A DNA stretch of 64,000 nt from an uncultured Clostridia bacterium. Lineage in GTDB: Bacteria; Bacillota; Clostridia; Christensenellales; Aristaeellaceae. The position numbers and the translations under genes were made by a program. The notes under the pieces were generated by a model. It was not told the DNA's origin, ran no database searches, and saw only the letters and a list, made by a program, of their open reading frames with translations. Position 1 is the first letter of the stretch; each line of letters starts with the position of its first letter. Shown one piece after another: positions 1-8,152 of this stretch. The stretch lies in assembly GCA_934621505.1 (NCBI GenBank), contig CAKTUU010000004.1:65690-129689 (forward strand). The letters run 5' to 3'.

Positions 1-709
1 GATCGTCAAATACATGTTTGGCAATACCGTGCTGCCAATCCCGGTTCAATGCGATATACACCGATCGCGACGCCAAAATCTGCTTCATGCCAATGGTAAT
101 GCAGTATTCCGGCATTCCGCGGATATCGCCCCGCTGATAGCCATAGGCGTTGATGGTTCGGGTTTCCCGGCTGATGGGCAGCACACGGGTTCCCAGGTTG
201 CCAAACGCCTCCGTCGTTATGGTCTCGCCCGCCTCCGGGGGTTCGTTAAAGGCGATATGTCCATTGATGCCCAGGCCGCCGAAGCAGCATTCCGCCTGGC
301 CCAAATCCGCAAGCATGCGGTCATATGCCTGCTCATGGCCCGGCTGGGGAAAATGCCGCTGGCTTTCCGGCATGACCAGCTCCAGCCTCACGCGGGAATA
401 AAACTCGCTGTTCATTCGCTGATGAAAGCTCATGAAATGATCGGGTTCAATAGCCCGATCCGGGGCCCACAGGTATTCGTCCATGTTGAAGAAGTGCACA
501 TGGCGCAAAGAAATATTCAGCCGGTTGACCAGCTGAGCCAGAACGGGATACTGTCCCGTGGGACCTACGGGCACGATCAGCACGCAGGGGCGGTTTTCCT
601 TTTGACAGGCAATGATTTTTTCCAGCATGGTCAAGGCCATGTCCAGATACAGGCTGCTTTCCGAATCCACCAGTTTCAGCTGAATGCCGCAGGGTAGGGT
701 TTTGGTCAT
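1..709 (-). CDS. NagB-like phosphosugar deaminase/isomerase (3' end outside window)
   Basis: Partial gene: it starts with ATG at 709 and runs off the left edge after 236 codons. GGAGAA lies 5 nt upstream of the start and 12 nt separate it from the nagA stop, so it is the third gene of the nag operon. The NagB fold is clear: FFNMDEYL carries the catalytic Asp equivalent to E. coli D72, and INGHIAFNEP carries the H143 and E148 equivalents. The residue equivalent to D141 (normally DGHIAFNEP) is Asn. It is a paralogue of the NagB-like protein at 1909-2763, not a duplicate (many substitutions). Known family role: glucosamine-6-P to fructose-6-P plus ammonia. With the Asp missing, the exact substrate or reaction is uncertain. 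Confidence 0.85.
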   Translation of the reverse strand, partial: MTKTLPCGIQLKLVDSESSLYLDMALTMLEKIIACQKENRPCVLIVPVGPTGQYPVLAQLVNRLNISLRHVHFFNMDEYLWAPDRAIEPDHFMSFHQRMNSEFYSRVRLELVMPESQRHFPQPGHEQAYDRMLADLGQAECCFGGLGINGHIAFNEPPEAGETITTEAFGNLGTRVLPISRETRTINAYGYQRGDIRGMPEYCITIGMKQILASRSVYIALNRDWQHGIAKHVFDD

Positions 710-721
710 GGTTGTTCTCCT

Positions 722-1903
722 TTACTCGGCCTGATAGCGCTTTTCGCCCTGTACATAGACCTGACGCACCTGAAAATCCGGGCTCATCAGCACCAGATCC
801 GCGTCCTTGCCAGTCTCCAGACTGCCCTTTCGCTTTTGCAGGCCACACAGGCGGGCAGGGGTCAGGGACAGCATTTGGCTAACGTCGCGCAGGGGCAGGC
901 CGTACTGCATATGGGCGGTTCGCAGGGCGCGGTCCATGGTGCATACGCTGCCCGCGTAGGACGAAAAATCCTCCAGCTGGGCCACATCGTCCTTTACCAC
1001 CACCGGCACGCCGCCTTCGCGGGGTCCCAGAACGCTATGAACGCAGCTGGTTCCGGCGGCGCGCATAGCGTCGGTAATCAGGGCGATTTTGTCCACACCC
1101 TTGATTTTGCAGGCCAGCTGCATGCTTTCCCTTGGAATGTGCCGTCCGTCGCCAATCAGTTCAATGGTAACATCGTCCCGAAGGTAGGTTGCCTCGATGA
1201 CTCCCGCGTGAACGATGCCGTTTTCCTTGTGGAAGGTGGAGGTGGCGTTATAGAAATGGGTTACATGGGAAAAGCCCGAATCAAAGGCGCGCAGCGCGGT
1301 TTCCGCATTGGCGGCGGTATGCGCCACGGCGGCCATCACGCCGTTTTCCCGCATTACCCGGGCGAACAGTTCCATGCCAGGCAGTTCCGGAGCCATGTCC
1401 CAGCGAAGAATACAGCCCTGAGCCAGTCGCAAAAAATGTTCCAGCATATCCCGGGTGGGCGTTCGCTGCACACGGACAGGCTGCGCCCCCTTAGAGGCGG
1501 CGGAAAAGAACGGCCCCTCCAGGTGCAGGCCCAGCAGCTGCGCGCCCCTGCCCGGATGGCGGCGGGCCTCCAGAAAACACTGAACGGTCTTTTCCAGCAG
1601 CGGGTCGGGACAGGTCATGGTGGTAACCGCCAGAGCGGTTGTGCCATGACGCAGGTGGGTTTCCGCCGCCTGCTGAAAAGCCTGGGGGGTCGCGTCCATA
1701 AAGTCGCCGTCTCCGCCGCCGTGTACATGCAGGTCAATAAAGCCGGGCAGCACATAGCCGCCCGCCGCGTCCACCCGGATAACGCCCTCCGGGGCGGGCT
1801 GGCAAAGGGCGGAGATTTTTCCGTCCTCCACCAGCAGGGAGCCTTCCCTGACCCCGTGGGGCAGCACCAGGCGGCCATTGCCAATCCAAAGCGCGTTTTT
1901 CAT
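722..1903 (-). CDS. nagA: N-acetylglucosamine-6-phosphate deacetylase
   Basis: A 393-residue amidohydrolase that removes acetate from GlcNAc-6-P, feeding GlcN-6-P to NagB in the cytoplasm. Visible landmarks in order are the metal-site motif DLHVHGGG near residue 57, HLEGPF, an AHT motif, THFYNA, and the ITDAM segment carrying the catalytic Asp. The start was placed at the ATG at 1903 (MKNALWIGNG), because longer in-frame extensions run into the upstream NagB-like gene, only 5 nt away. It is the middle gene of a three-gene operon between two NagB-like genes. Length and motifs are normal for NagA, so the assignment is firm. Regulation is presumably through the palindrome in front of the operon. 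Confidence 0.95.
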   Translation of the reverse strand: MKNALWIGNGRLVLPHGVREGSLLVEDGKISALCQPAPEGVIRVDAAGGYVLPGFIDLHVHGGGDGDFMDATPQAFQQAAETHLRHGTTALAVTTMTCPDPLLEKTVQCFLEARRHPGRGAQLLGLHLEGPFFSAASKGAQPVRVQRTPTRDMLEHFLRLAQGCILRWDMAPELPGMELFARVMRENGVMAAVAHTAANAETALRAFDSGFSHVTHFYNATSTFHKENGIVHAGVIEATYLRDDVTIELIGDGRHIPRESMQLACKIKGVDKIALITDAMRAAGTSCVHSVLGPREGGVPVVVKDDVAQLEDFSSYAGSVCTMDRALRTAHMQYGLPLRDVSQMLSLTPARLCGLQKRKGSLETGKDADLVLMSPDFQVRQVYVQGEKRYQAE

Positions 1904-1908
1904 GGCCG

Positions 1909-2763
1909 TTATTTGTTGTAGATGCGAATCTCGGGCACCACAGGGGTTGTCGCTGCCAGCCGAATGGCGTAAATCTTGGCGTCCGGATGATTCTGGAACA
2001 GGGATACCGGCACATGACAGCTGACCGGGCCGTGCAGAGCCTTGCGCAGCATGGCGGCGTTCCAGTCGCGGGGCATACACATACGTACCTTGCGGGCAAA
2101 AAAGATTTCCTTCATGCCAACGGTGATGCAGGTATCCGGAATAGCGTCCAAATCCGCGCCCGCGTTCATGTAGGCGTTAATGGTCTTGGTTTCCCGGGCA
2201 ATGTGCAAAACACGGGTTGGCCGGGCCAAAAATTCCTCGTCCGTGCAAGCCTCGCCGGGCTCCGGGGGCTCGTTAAAGGCGATATGGCCGGTGATGCCCA
2301 CGCCGCCCCAGCACATATCCAGCTTGCCGAATTTTTGAATGACCTGCCATACCTTGCCCTCGTTGCCCGGCTCCGGGAAGAAGCGCTGGCTTTCCGGCAC
2401 GTTCAGTTCCGGATCCACCAGGCTGTAGAAGGTACGGTCCATGCCGCCCCGGAAGGACAGAGGATCGTCCTTGGGCAGGTACTGGTTATTTTTGTCCAGG
2501 TATTCATCCATGTTGATGAACCAGCAGTTTTTCAGGCTGATGCGGCGGGTGTTGACCAGATCCACCAGACGGGCATAGGGACCCAACGGACCGTAGGGAA
2601 TAATCATAACGGTGGGTTCGCCCTTCCGGTTGTTTTCCTCAATCAGTTCGGCCACCTCCATGGCCATCTTCCAGTACAGGTCCACCTCGGTTTCGCAAAG
2701 CTCCAGCTTGATGTGACTTCCCTTGCCCAGTTCGCTTGCAGGAATGGTGCGGTAATCTGCCAT
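1909..2763 (-). CDS. NagB-like glucosamine-6-phosphate deaminase family protein
   Basis: First gene of the nag operon, 284 residues. ATG at 2763 (MADYRTIPAS) is preceded by GAGGG at good spacing; an in-frame ATG 9 codons upstream lacks a ribosome site. Family landmarks are FINMDEYLD (D72 equivalent) and ITGHIAFNEP (H143 and E148 equivalents). As in its paralogue at 1-709, the D141 position is not Asp; here it is Thr. The protein is somewhat longer than typical NagB (about 240-270). It probably acts on an amino-sugar phosphate released by NagA, or on a related 6-phosphosugar. That both copies lack the Asp suggests a sub-family with altered chemistry rather than random decay. Confidence 0.85.
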   Translation of the reverse strand: MADYRTIPASELGKGSHIKLELCETEVDLYWKMAMEVAELIEENNRKGEPTVMIIPYGPLGPYARLVDLVNTRRISLKNCWFINMDEYLDKNNQYLPKDDPLSFRGGMDRTFYSLVDPELNVPESQRFFPEPGNEGKVWQVIQKFGKLDMCWGGVGITGHIAFNEPPEPGEACTDEEFLARPTRVLHIARETKTINAYMNAGADLDAIPDTCITVGMKEIFFARKVRMCMPRDWNAAMLRKALHGPVSCHVPVSLFQNHPDAKIYAIRLAATTPVVPEIRIYNK

Positions 2764-2802
2764 GTCAATCCCTCTTTCCCCAATTTTCAATGATTGCGTT
2801 TC

Positions 2803-2824
2803 ATTAAATCGTTATCGATTTAAT
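2803..2824. promoter_or_regulatory. Palindromic operator in front of the nag operon
   Basis: Perfect 9-bp inverted repeat, ATTAAATCG and CGATTTAAT, separated by TTAT. It sits just downstream of the predicted -10 of the minus-strand promoter, around +7 to +28, where a repressor would block transcription. The AT-rich arms with an inner CG resemble LacI-family or ROK sites in general style. No such regulator is encoded within this window, so the protein is unknown. Confidence 0.55.
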
Positions 2825-2836
2825 TCGATTGACAAC

Positions 2837-2865
2837 ACTATACACAGCCTTCCCGTCTTTGTCAA
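2837..2865 (-). promoter_or_regulatory. Sigma-A-type promoter of the nag operon
   Basis: On the minus strand TTGACA (2865-2860), 17-bp spacer, TATAGT (2842-2837). It is a near-consensus promoter about 70 nt upstream of the first NagB-like gene, divergent from the response-regulator promoter. Confidence 0.75.
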
Positions 2866-2944
2866 GAGGGACGCTTTGCCGCATAATAATGTAGAAAACG
2901 GCATGGCAGCAACACAAACAAGAAAAAAAGTGCAAAAAATCTAT

Positions 2945-2972
2945 TTGCAAAGCGTTCGGGTTTTGATATAAT
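2945..2972 (+). promoter_or_regulatory. Promoter of the response-regulator gene
   Basis: TTGCAA, 16-bp spacer, TATAAT, ending about 40 nt before the start codon at 3013. Divergent to the nag promoter. Confidence 0.65.
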
Positions 2973-3012
2973 AACAAAAAAGTAAGCTGTCAAAAATAAG
3001 GAGGCCGTGTCC

Positions 3013-4533
3013 GTGTCGTTGGTTAAAGTGGCAATTATCGAAGATAATCCCGTCACCGTGCGGTCACTGTCCCAAACCATCGACTGGGCCGGGCTGGGCT
3101 GCACGCTGGTAGGCTCCGCAACAGACGGCGAGGCGGGGAAGGAATTGCTTTTGCGGCTGCGGCCAGATATTTTGCTGACGGATATCCGCATGCCCAAAAA
3201 GGACGGTCTGGAAATGCTGGAGGAGGTTCGGCCCGAGCTGCCGGACATGAAAACCATTATCATCACCGGCTATGACCAGTTCCAGTACGCCAGCCGGGCC
3301 ATCAAGCTGTCCGTGTTCGATTATATTCTGAAGCCCATTCAAAACGAGGAGGTTGTCAAGGCCATCCGGCGCGCGGTGGACCTGATGCAGCGTCAAATCG
3401 CCGCGGACGTGGCCCTGACCCAGGTAGACAAGCTGCGCATGAAGGCGCAGATTTTGTCCCTGCTGACCAACGATTCCCGCATCGGCCAGAATGTGAACCA
3501 AACCCTGACGGACGCCGGTCTATGGAGCAAGGCGTATTATCTGATGATCATTCAGCCGGAGGAGCCGGGGGCCATTCCCCTGGCCACGCTGAACGGAATG
3601 GACGATTTGCTGGAAAGCTGTCAGGTTCACGCTCTGTCCGTTGTGCTGTACGATTCGCTGGTGATCTACGTCATGCGGGACGATACGTCCGACGGGTGGC
3701 TGGACGAGGTGGAACGGGTCTGCGATAAAATGGATCAGGCCCTGCCCGCCAGGGTGCGCATTGGCATCAGTTCCCTGGCTACGTCCCATCACCAGATCCG
3801 GCAAACCTATCACCAGGCACGGCAGGCCTTGTGGGAAAGCGCCATGGGCCACATCAGCGGCGCCTGCGTATTTTATCACGCCCAAAGCGGCGAAAACGAC
3901 GGCCTGATGACCGAGGTGCGCCGCAAAATTGACGAGCTGATCGAACAGGCGGAGCTGACGGACGAAAGCGCCTGCGCCGCAGCGGCCGTGCTGACGGAGA
4001 TCAGCGGCCAGCAGTACAGCCAGCTGAGGTCCCTGGTGTCCCTGTATTCGCTGATGCTGTTTCGCAAGTATCCCTGCCCCATGACCGCCGATATCGACCG
4101 GGCCATGAGCGCCCCCTGGTTTGTGACCGGCAAGGGCGATGTGGAAAGCTGCCTGAAAACCCTGCACGTTTCCCTGAAGGAGGGAAACAGCCAAAGCGAG
4201 GCCAAATGCTCGCTGCTGACCCGCAACGTGCTGGATTACATTCGCCTGCACGGCGCGGAAAAGCTGAAGCTGAACGATATTGCCGAAATGTACCACGTCA
4301 GCGTCAACTACCTGTCCGCCTTAATTCGCAAGGAAACCGGCGTTACCTTTCACGAGCATGTGCTTAGGGCCAAAATGGAAATTGCCCATACCATGCTGGC
4401 GGATCCTCGCATTCTGGTGGAGGAGGTGGGCCGCGCCATCGGCTACAGCAACTATATCTCCTTCTATAACACCTTTAAACGCATGGAACACATGACTCCA
4501 ACCGAATACCGCAACCGCCTGGCAAAAAGCTGA
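3013..4533 (+). CDS. AraC-type (YesN-like) response regulator
   Basis: A 506-residue regulator with an N-terminal receiver domain: acidic pair E10/D11, phospho-acceptor D57 in LLTDIRMP, T85 and K107. A middle region of about 250 residues follows, then a C-terminal double helix-turn-helix of AraC type ending near MTPTEYRNRL. Two GTG starts are possible; AAGGAGG at 2998-3004 is only 2 nt from GTG 3007 but 8 nt from GTG 3013, so 3013 is preferred. No sensor kinase gene is adjacent. The gene lies directly before a sugar ABC importer that it probably activates, through direct repeats at 4622-4669. A YesM-type kinase at 47115 is a possible but unproven partner. Confidence 0.9.
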   Translation: MSLVKVAIIEDNPVTVRSLSQTIDWAGLGCTLVGSATDGEAGKELLLRLRPDILLTDIRMPKKDGLEMLEEVRPELPDMKTIIITGYDQFQYASRAIKLSVFDYILKPIQNEEVVKAIRRAVDLMQRQIAADVALTQVDKLRMKAQILSLLTNDSRIGQNVNQTLTDAGLWSKAYYLMIIQPEEPGAIPLATLNGMDDLLESCQVHALSVVLYDSLVIYVMRDDTSDGWLDEVERVCDKMDQALPARVRIGISSLATSHHQIRQTYHQARQALWESAMGHISGACVFYHAQSGENDGLMTEVRRKIDELIEQAELTDESACAAAAVLTEISGQQYSQLRSLVSLYSLMLFRKYPCPMTADIDRAMSAPWFVTGKGDVESCLKTLHVSLKEGNSQSEAKCSLLTRNVLDYIRLHGAEKLKLNDIAEMYHVSVNYLSALIRKETGVTFHEHVLRAKMEIAHTMLADPRILVEEVGRAIGYSNYISFYNTFKRMEHMTPTEYRNRLAKS

Positions 4534-4543
4534 TTTTTTGTCA

Positions 4544-4565
4544 GGCTTTTTGAAACGAAAAAGCC
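4544..4565 (+). terminator. Weak stem-loop after the response regulator
   Basis: GGCTTTTT and AAAAAGCC form an 8-bp stem with a GAAACG loop shortly after the regulator stop codon. No U-run follows, so termination is doubtful; it may only separate the regulator from the ABC operon. Confidence 0.3.
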
Positions 4566-4621
4566 AGCCCTGCTATGGATTTGTCCAGGTTTTACGCCCG
4601 TTTTAGCATCAAGTGGAACAA

Positions 4622-4669
4622 AATAAACCGTTTTGGAAATCCAGTAAAAACAATAAACGATTTCGGAAA
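4622..4669 (+). promoter_or_regulatory. Direct repeats, probable activator site of the ABC importer
   Basis: Two 18-bp direct repeats, AATAAACCGTTTTGGAAA (4622) and AATAAACGATTTCGGAAA (4652), start exactly 30 bp apart, about three helical turns. A -10-like CATAAT lies at 4702-4707 with no good -35 at the right distance, so the downstream repeat would cover the -35 side. This is the layout of an AraC-type activator-dependent promoter; the protein is inferred to be the adjacent regulator. Confidence 0.55.
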
Positions 4670-4803
4670 AATAGTGTATACCCTTTTGGTCAAATCAATG
4701 CCATAATAGACCCATCAAGAGGCACCGAAGCGTGTCCAAAAACCATCGGCGTTTTTCCAAAACGCTGTAAAAAATTCGGGCATAGCCCAAGGAGGAACTG
4801 AAC

Positions 4804-6114
4804 ATGAAGAAAATGGTAGCCCTACTCATGGCTTTGATCATGGTTCTGGCCATGGTTCCCGCCGCATTGGCGGAAGACACCGTGAAGATCACCGTTTTCC
4901 ACTACATGGTGGAAGGCCAGAAGGCCGCCGCCATGGAGGAAATTGAGCGGCGCTTTGTGGAAGCTCATCCCGAAGTAAAGATCGAGTTTGATAACAAGGC
5001 TTATTCCCAGGGCACCGACTACTGGCCCCAGCTGGAAACCGCTATCGCCGCCGGCGACAACCCCGAATTGATCATGGGCAACCCCGGTATGTACGACACC
5101 CTGATTAACGAAGGCTACATCATGGATCTGACCGGCAACGAGCTGATCAAGTCCCTGGGCCTGACCGATGGCGACATGGGCGACGTGTCCTACAAGGGCA
5201 AGTGGTACGCTTATCCCATCGACTTTAAGTCCTGGGGCGTGTTCTACAACGTAAAGATCTTTGAGGAGCAGGGTATCGAGGTTCCCAAGACCAAGACCGA
5301 ACTGCTGGCCGCTGCCCAGAAATTGGCCGACAACGGCATCACCCCCTGGGCTCAGTGGTATGCCGACGGCGCGTCTGTGGACATTGAAATGCGCCCCATC
5401 GTTTGGACCGAGGCTCTGGCCAATGGCGATAACGATATGTTTGAAAAGCTGATGAGCGGCGAAAAGAAGGTTGCCGATTATCCCTACTTTGCCAAGGGCC
5501 TGGAACTGTGGGCCGAGCGCATGGGCCAGGGTAAGGGCTGGGCCGCCCCCAACGCCACTTCCAACAAGCAGACCGACGCCAACGAAATGTTCGTGTCCGG
5601 CAAGGCCGGCATGCTGTACCAGGGCACCTGGAACATCGGCTCCATCGAAGATGTCATGCCCGAAGGCTTTGAGTACGGCTTCTTCCTGTGCCCCACCGAT
5701 GATTCCGGCGAAACCCCTGTGCTGAATGTGCAGGTTGACCAGGCGTTCATGGTAAACGACAAGGCCGCCAACAAGGATTGGGCCGTCAAGTTCATGGAGT
5801 TCTGGCTGAGCGATTGCATGGGCTACTGGTCTGACGCTTCCTTCCAGCCCTGCATCACCGGCGCCACCACCGAAAATACCCCCGAGCTGCTTAAGAGCCT
5901 GCTGGCCGCCAAGGCTTCTGGCAACACCGCCTGCTACGGCGATTTCACCGCCCCCTTCTCCTCCGGTTTCACCAGCGCCTACCGCAAGGCTCTGTATGCC
6001 TGGGCTGTGTACTGCTGCACCGGCGAAGCGTCCGAGGGTGTCAACTCTGTGGATACCTGCATCGAATACATGCAGAACCTGTTCGACGAGGAAATTGCCA
6101 AGAACGCACTGTAA
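4804..6114 (+). CDS. Sugar ABC transporter solute-binding protein (CUT1 family)
   Basis: A 436-residue extracellular binding protein of family 1. The signal peptide has MKK, a hydrophobic core and AALA before residue 24, so signal peptidase I would cleave after Ala23. There is no lipobox cysteine, unlike most Gram-positive binding proteins, so how it stays at the cell surface is unclear. AAGGAGG precedes the ATG. It is followed by two permease genes of the same system; no ATPase gene is nearby, which is common for CUT1 importers sharing an MsmX-type ATPase. The substrate cannot be read from the sequence, but the divergent nag operon makes an amino-sugar oligosaccharide plausible. Confidence 0.9.
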   Translation: MKKMVALLMALIMVLAMVPAALAEDTVKITVFHYMVEGQKAAAMEEIERRFVEAHPEVKIEFDNKAYSQGTDYWPQLETAIAAGDNPELIMGNPGMYDTLINEGYIMDLTGNELIKSLGLTDGDMGDVSYKGKWYAYPIDFKSWGVFYNVKIFEEQGIEVPKTKTELLAAAQKLADNGITPWAQWYADGASVDIEMRPIVWTEALANGDNDMFEKLMSGEKKVADYPYFAKGLELWAERMGQGKGWAAPNATSNKQTDANEMFVSGKAGMLYQGTWNIGSIEDVMPEGFEYGFFLCPTDDSGETPVLNVQVDQAFMVNDKAANKDWAVKFMEFWLSDCMGYWSDASFQPCITGATTENTPELLKSLLAAKASGNTACYGDFTAPFSSGFTSAYRKALYAWAVYCCTGEASEGVNSVDTCIEYMQNLFDEEIAKNAL

Positions 6115-6148
6115 CGCGAAGCTGGTAAGTTTCCTGTCCGAATGAACC

Positions 6149-6175
6149 GGCGGGCTGTCCGTTGGATAGCCCGCC
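6149..6175 (+). promoter_or_regulatory. Intercistronic stem-loop after the binding-protein gene
   Basis: GGCGGGCT pairs with AGCCCGCC, continued by a G-U pair and UCC/GGA, giving a 12-bp stem with a 3-nt loop and no U-run. Such structures typically stabilise the upstream mRNA or attenuate, giving more binding protein than permease. Confidence 0.6.
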
Positions 6176-6222
6176 CTATCTTTACCCAACTTTATTCCAA
6201 TTCGATATGGAGTGAGGCCAAG

Positions 6223-7143
6223 ATGACAACCAAAATCATCAATCCACGGAAACCTGTCAGACTGCACGCAAAGCAGCATATGGGCAATTTTCTGTTTCTG
6301 CTGCCCACCATCGTTTTGTTCGTAGTCGTTGTCTTGGTTCCCTTCTTCCAGGGCATTCCCTACTCCTTCATGCGGTGGAAGGAAATCATTACATCGCCTA
6401 CTCCCTATTTTACCGCGGAAAACACCCTGTGGGAAAAAATCACCCTGTCCTTTAAATCTTATAACTTTGTCATTCACAACAAGCAGTTTTTACGTTCTCT
6501 GGGCGTTACGTTCCACTTTACGGGATTGTACCTGCTGTTTTCCAATCTGATGGGTTTCGCTCTGGCGCTGCTGATTAAAAAGGGCACCAGGTTCAACAAT
6601 TTTTCCCGTACCGTATTTTTCCTGCCCTTTACCACATCCGTTACCGCTGGCGCCATTATCTGGGCTTACCTGTTCAGCGATATTTACGCCCCCATCTTTG
6701 GGGTGGTCAGTCCGCTGTACACAGCGGATACCACCGTGCTGGCCATGGCCATTATGGCCTCCTGGAGAGATATGGGCTACACCATGCTAATCTACATCGC
6801 CGCCCTGCAAACCATTTCCATGGACTATTACGAGGCGGCCACTGTGGAGGGCGCAAACCGCTGGCAGCAGTTCATTCACATTACCATTCCCATGATTGTG
6901 CCCGCCTTTACCACCAACATTACGCTGATTTTGGCCTGGGGCCTGCGCACCTTCGACCTGCCAGCGGTTGTATCCCAAACCCGTCCGGAGGGCCAGACCA
7001 CCGCCTATTATATTTACAACCAGATTTTCCAGGCCAAGGGCGCGTCGGTAGGTCAGGCTGCGGCCATTCTGCTGACCATTATTCTGATTGTTCTTACTCA
7101 GATTGTTACCCGCGTTCTGCGCCGTTTGGAGGTGGAAGCATGA
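6223..7143 (+). CDS. Sugar ABC transporter permease (MalF-like)
   Basis: A 306-residue inner-membrane permease with about six transmembrane segments, the first at residues 20-42. The cytoplasmic coupling loop is YEAATVEGANRWQQFIHITI, a good EAA motif for docking the ATPase. The start is taken at ATG 6223 (MTTKII), which has GGAG upstream; an upstream in-frame start would lie inside the intercistronic hairpin. It forms the pore with the second permease, whose ATG overlaps this stop codon by 4 nt (ATGA), implying translational coupling. Substrate unknown. Confidence 0.9.
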   Translation: MTTKIINPRKPVRLHAKQHMGNFLFLLPTIVLFVVVVLVPFFQGIPYSFMRWKEIITSPTPYFTAENTLWEKITLSFKSYNFVIHNKQFLRSLGVTFHFTGLYLLFSNLMGFALALLIKKGTRFNNFSRTVFFLPFTTSVTAGAIIWAYLFSDIYAPIFGVVSPLYTADTTVLAMAIMASWRDMGYTMLIYIAALQTISMDYYEAATVEGANRWQQFIHITIPMIVPAFTTNITLILAWGLRTFDLPAVVSQTRPEGQTTAYYIYNQIFQAKGASVGQAAAILLTIILIVLTQIVTRVLRRLEVEA

Positions 7144-8024
7144 CCGCTATGGCTCCCAAAAAGGTTCATATGTACGACCCCAAGTCCCAAATGCACCGCC
7201 GTAAGGTCATTGCCAGCGCTTTGCGCATCGCGTTGGTCAGCCTGCTGCTGATTATCGTACTGCTTCCCTTCTATGTAGCTGTTTTGTATGCTTTTAAGCC
7301 GGTAAACGAAATCAGCCAGAACCGTCTGGCGTTTTCCTCCAACCCCACGCTGGAAAACTTTCGCTCCGTGATCTTTGATAATAAAGCCTTCCTTGTGGGA
7401 TACAAAAACAGCATTCTCAACACCATTCCCACCGTAATCATCCTGATGGGCTTTACCTCCATGGCCGCCTGGGTGCTGGCCCGCAACGAAACCCGCGGTT
7501 ACAACCTGATTTACGCCGTGCTGACGCTGGGCCTGCTGATTCCCTTCCAATGCTTTGAACTGCCCCTGTTCGTTAACTGGAAGGCCGCCGGGCTGGATTC
7601 CACCAACATCGGCTTTATCATTGCCAGGGCCGGTTTGCAAATTTCCATCAGCATGGTGGCGGTAACTGGGTTTGTGAAAACCGTTCCGCGGGAATTGGAG
7701 CAGGCGGCGGGCATTGACGGCTGCAACCGTTTCCAGACCTTCTGGAAGGTGGTTTTTCCGCTGATGACCCCCATTAACGTGACGCAGCTGGTGCTGAATA
7801 CCCTGTTTATCTGGAACGACTATTCCACCTCCGTCATTCTGCTGCGGGACACCAATTCCTATAGCCTGACCCTGGCCCAAATCCGGTACTTTAACGGCAA
7901 GACCAACGAATTGAACCCAGCCTTTGCCTTTTTCATCATGTCCATGATTCCCATTCTGATTTTGTACCTGGCCTGCCAGCGCTACATTATCAGCGGCATT
8001 ACGGCAGGCGCGGTCAAGGGATGA
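7140..8024 (+). CDS. Sugar ABC transporter permease (MalG-like)
   Basis: A 294-residue permease with six predicted membrane spans. The EAA loop reads ELEQAAGIDGCNRFQTFWKV near residues 185-205. It starts at ATG 7140 within the last codon of the first permease. It is the last gene of the importer operon and is followed by a strong stem-loop terminator. Belongs to the CUT1 carbohydrate family; the ATPase must come from elsewhere. Confidence 0.9.
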   Translation: MTAMAPKKVHMYDPKSQMHRRKVIASALRIALVSLLLIIVLLPFYVAVLYAFKPVNEISQNRLAFSSNPTLENFRSVIFDNKAFLVGYKNSILNTIPTVIILMGFTSMAAWVLARNETRGYNLIYAVLTLGLLIPFQCFELPLFVNWKAAGLDSTNIGFIIARAGLQISISMVAVTGFVKTVPRELEQAAGIDGCNRFQTFWKVVFPLMTPINVTQLVLNTLFIWNDYSTSVILLRDTNSYSLTLAQIRYFNGKTNELNPAFAFFIMSMIPILILYLACQRYIISGITAGAVKG

Positions 8025-8075
8025 GCGCTTCCGTTTTTAAAAAGTCGTGTGCCCCGCGGCGTACCCACACAGCCC

Positions 8076-8117
8076 GTTCAAAAAACACCATGCTTCTTCG
8101 CATGGTGTTTTTTGAAC
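8076..8117. terminator. Bidirectional terminator between importer and pepF
   Basis: A perfect 18-bp inverted repeat (GTTC AAAAAA CACCATGC and its complement) with a TTCTTC loop. It gives a U-run on either strand and lies between two convergent genes. Confidence 0.9.
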
Positions 8118-8152
8118 GCTTTGAATCCTGACCGGCAGTCCAGCGTCTGCTT

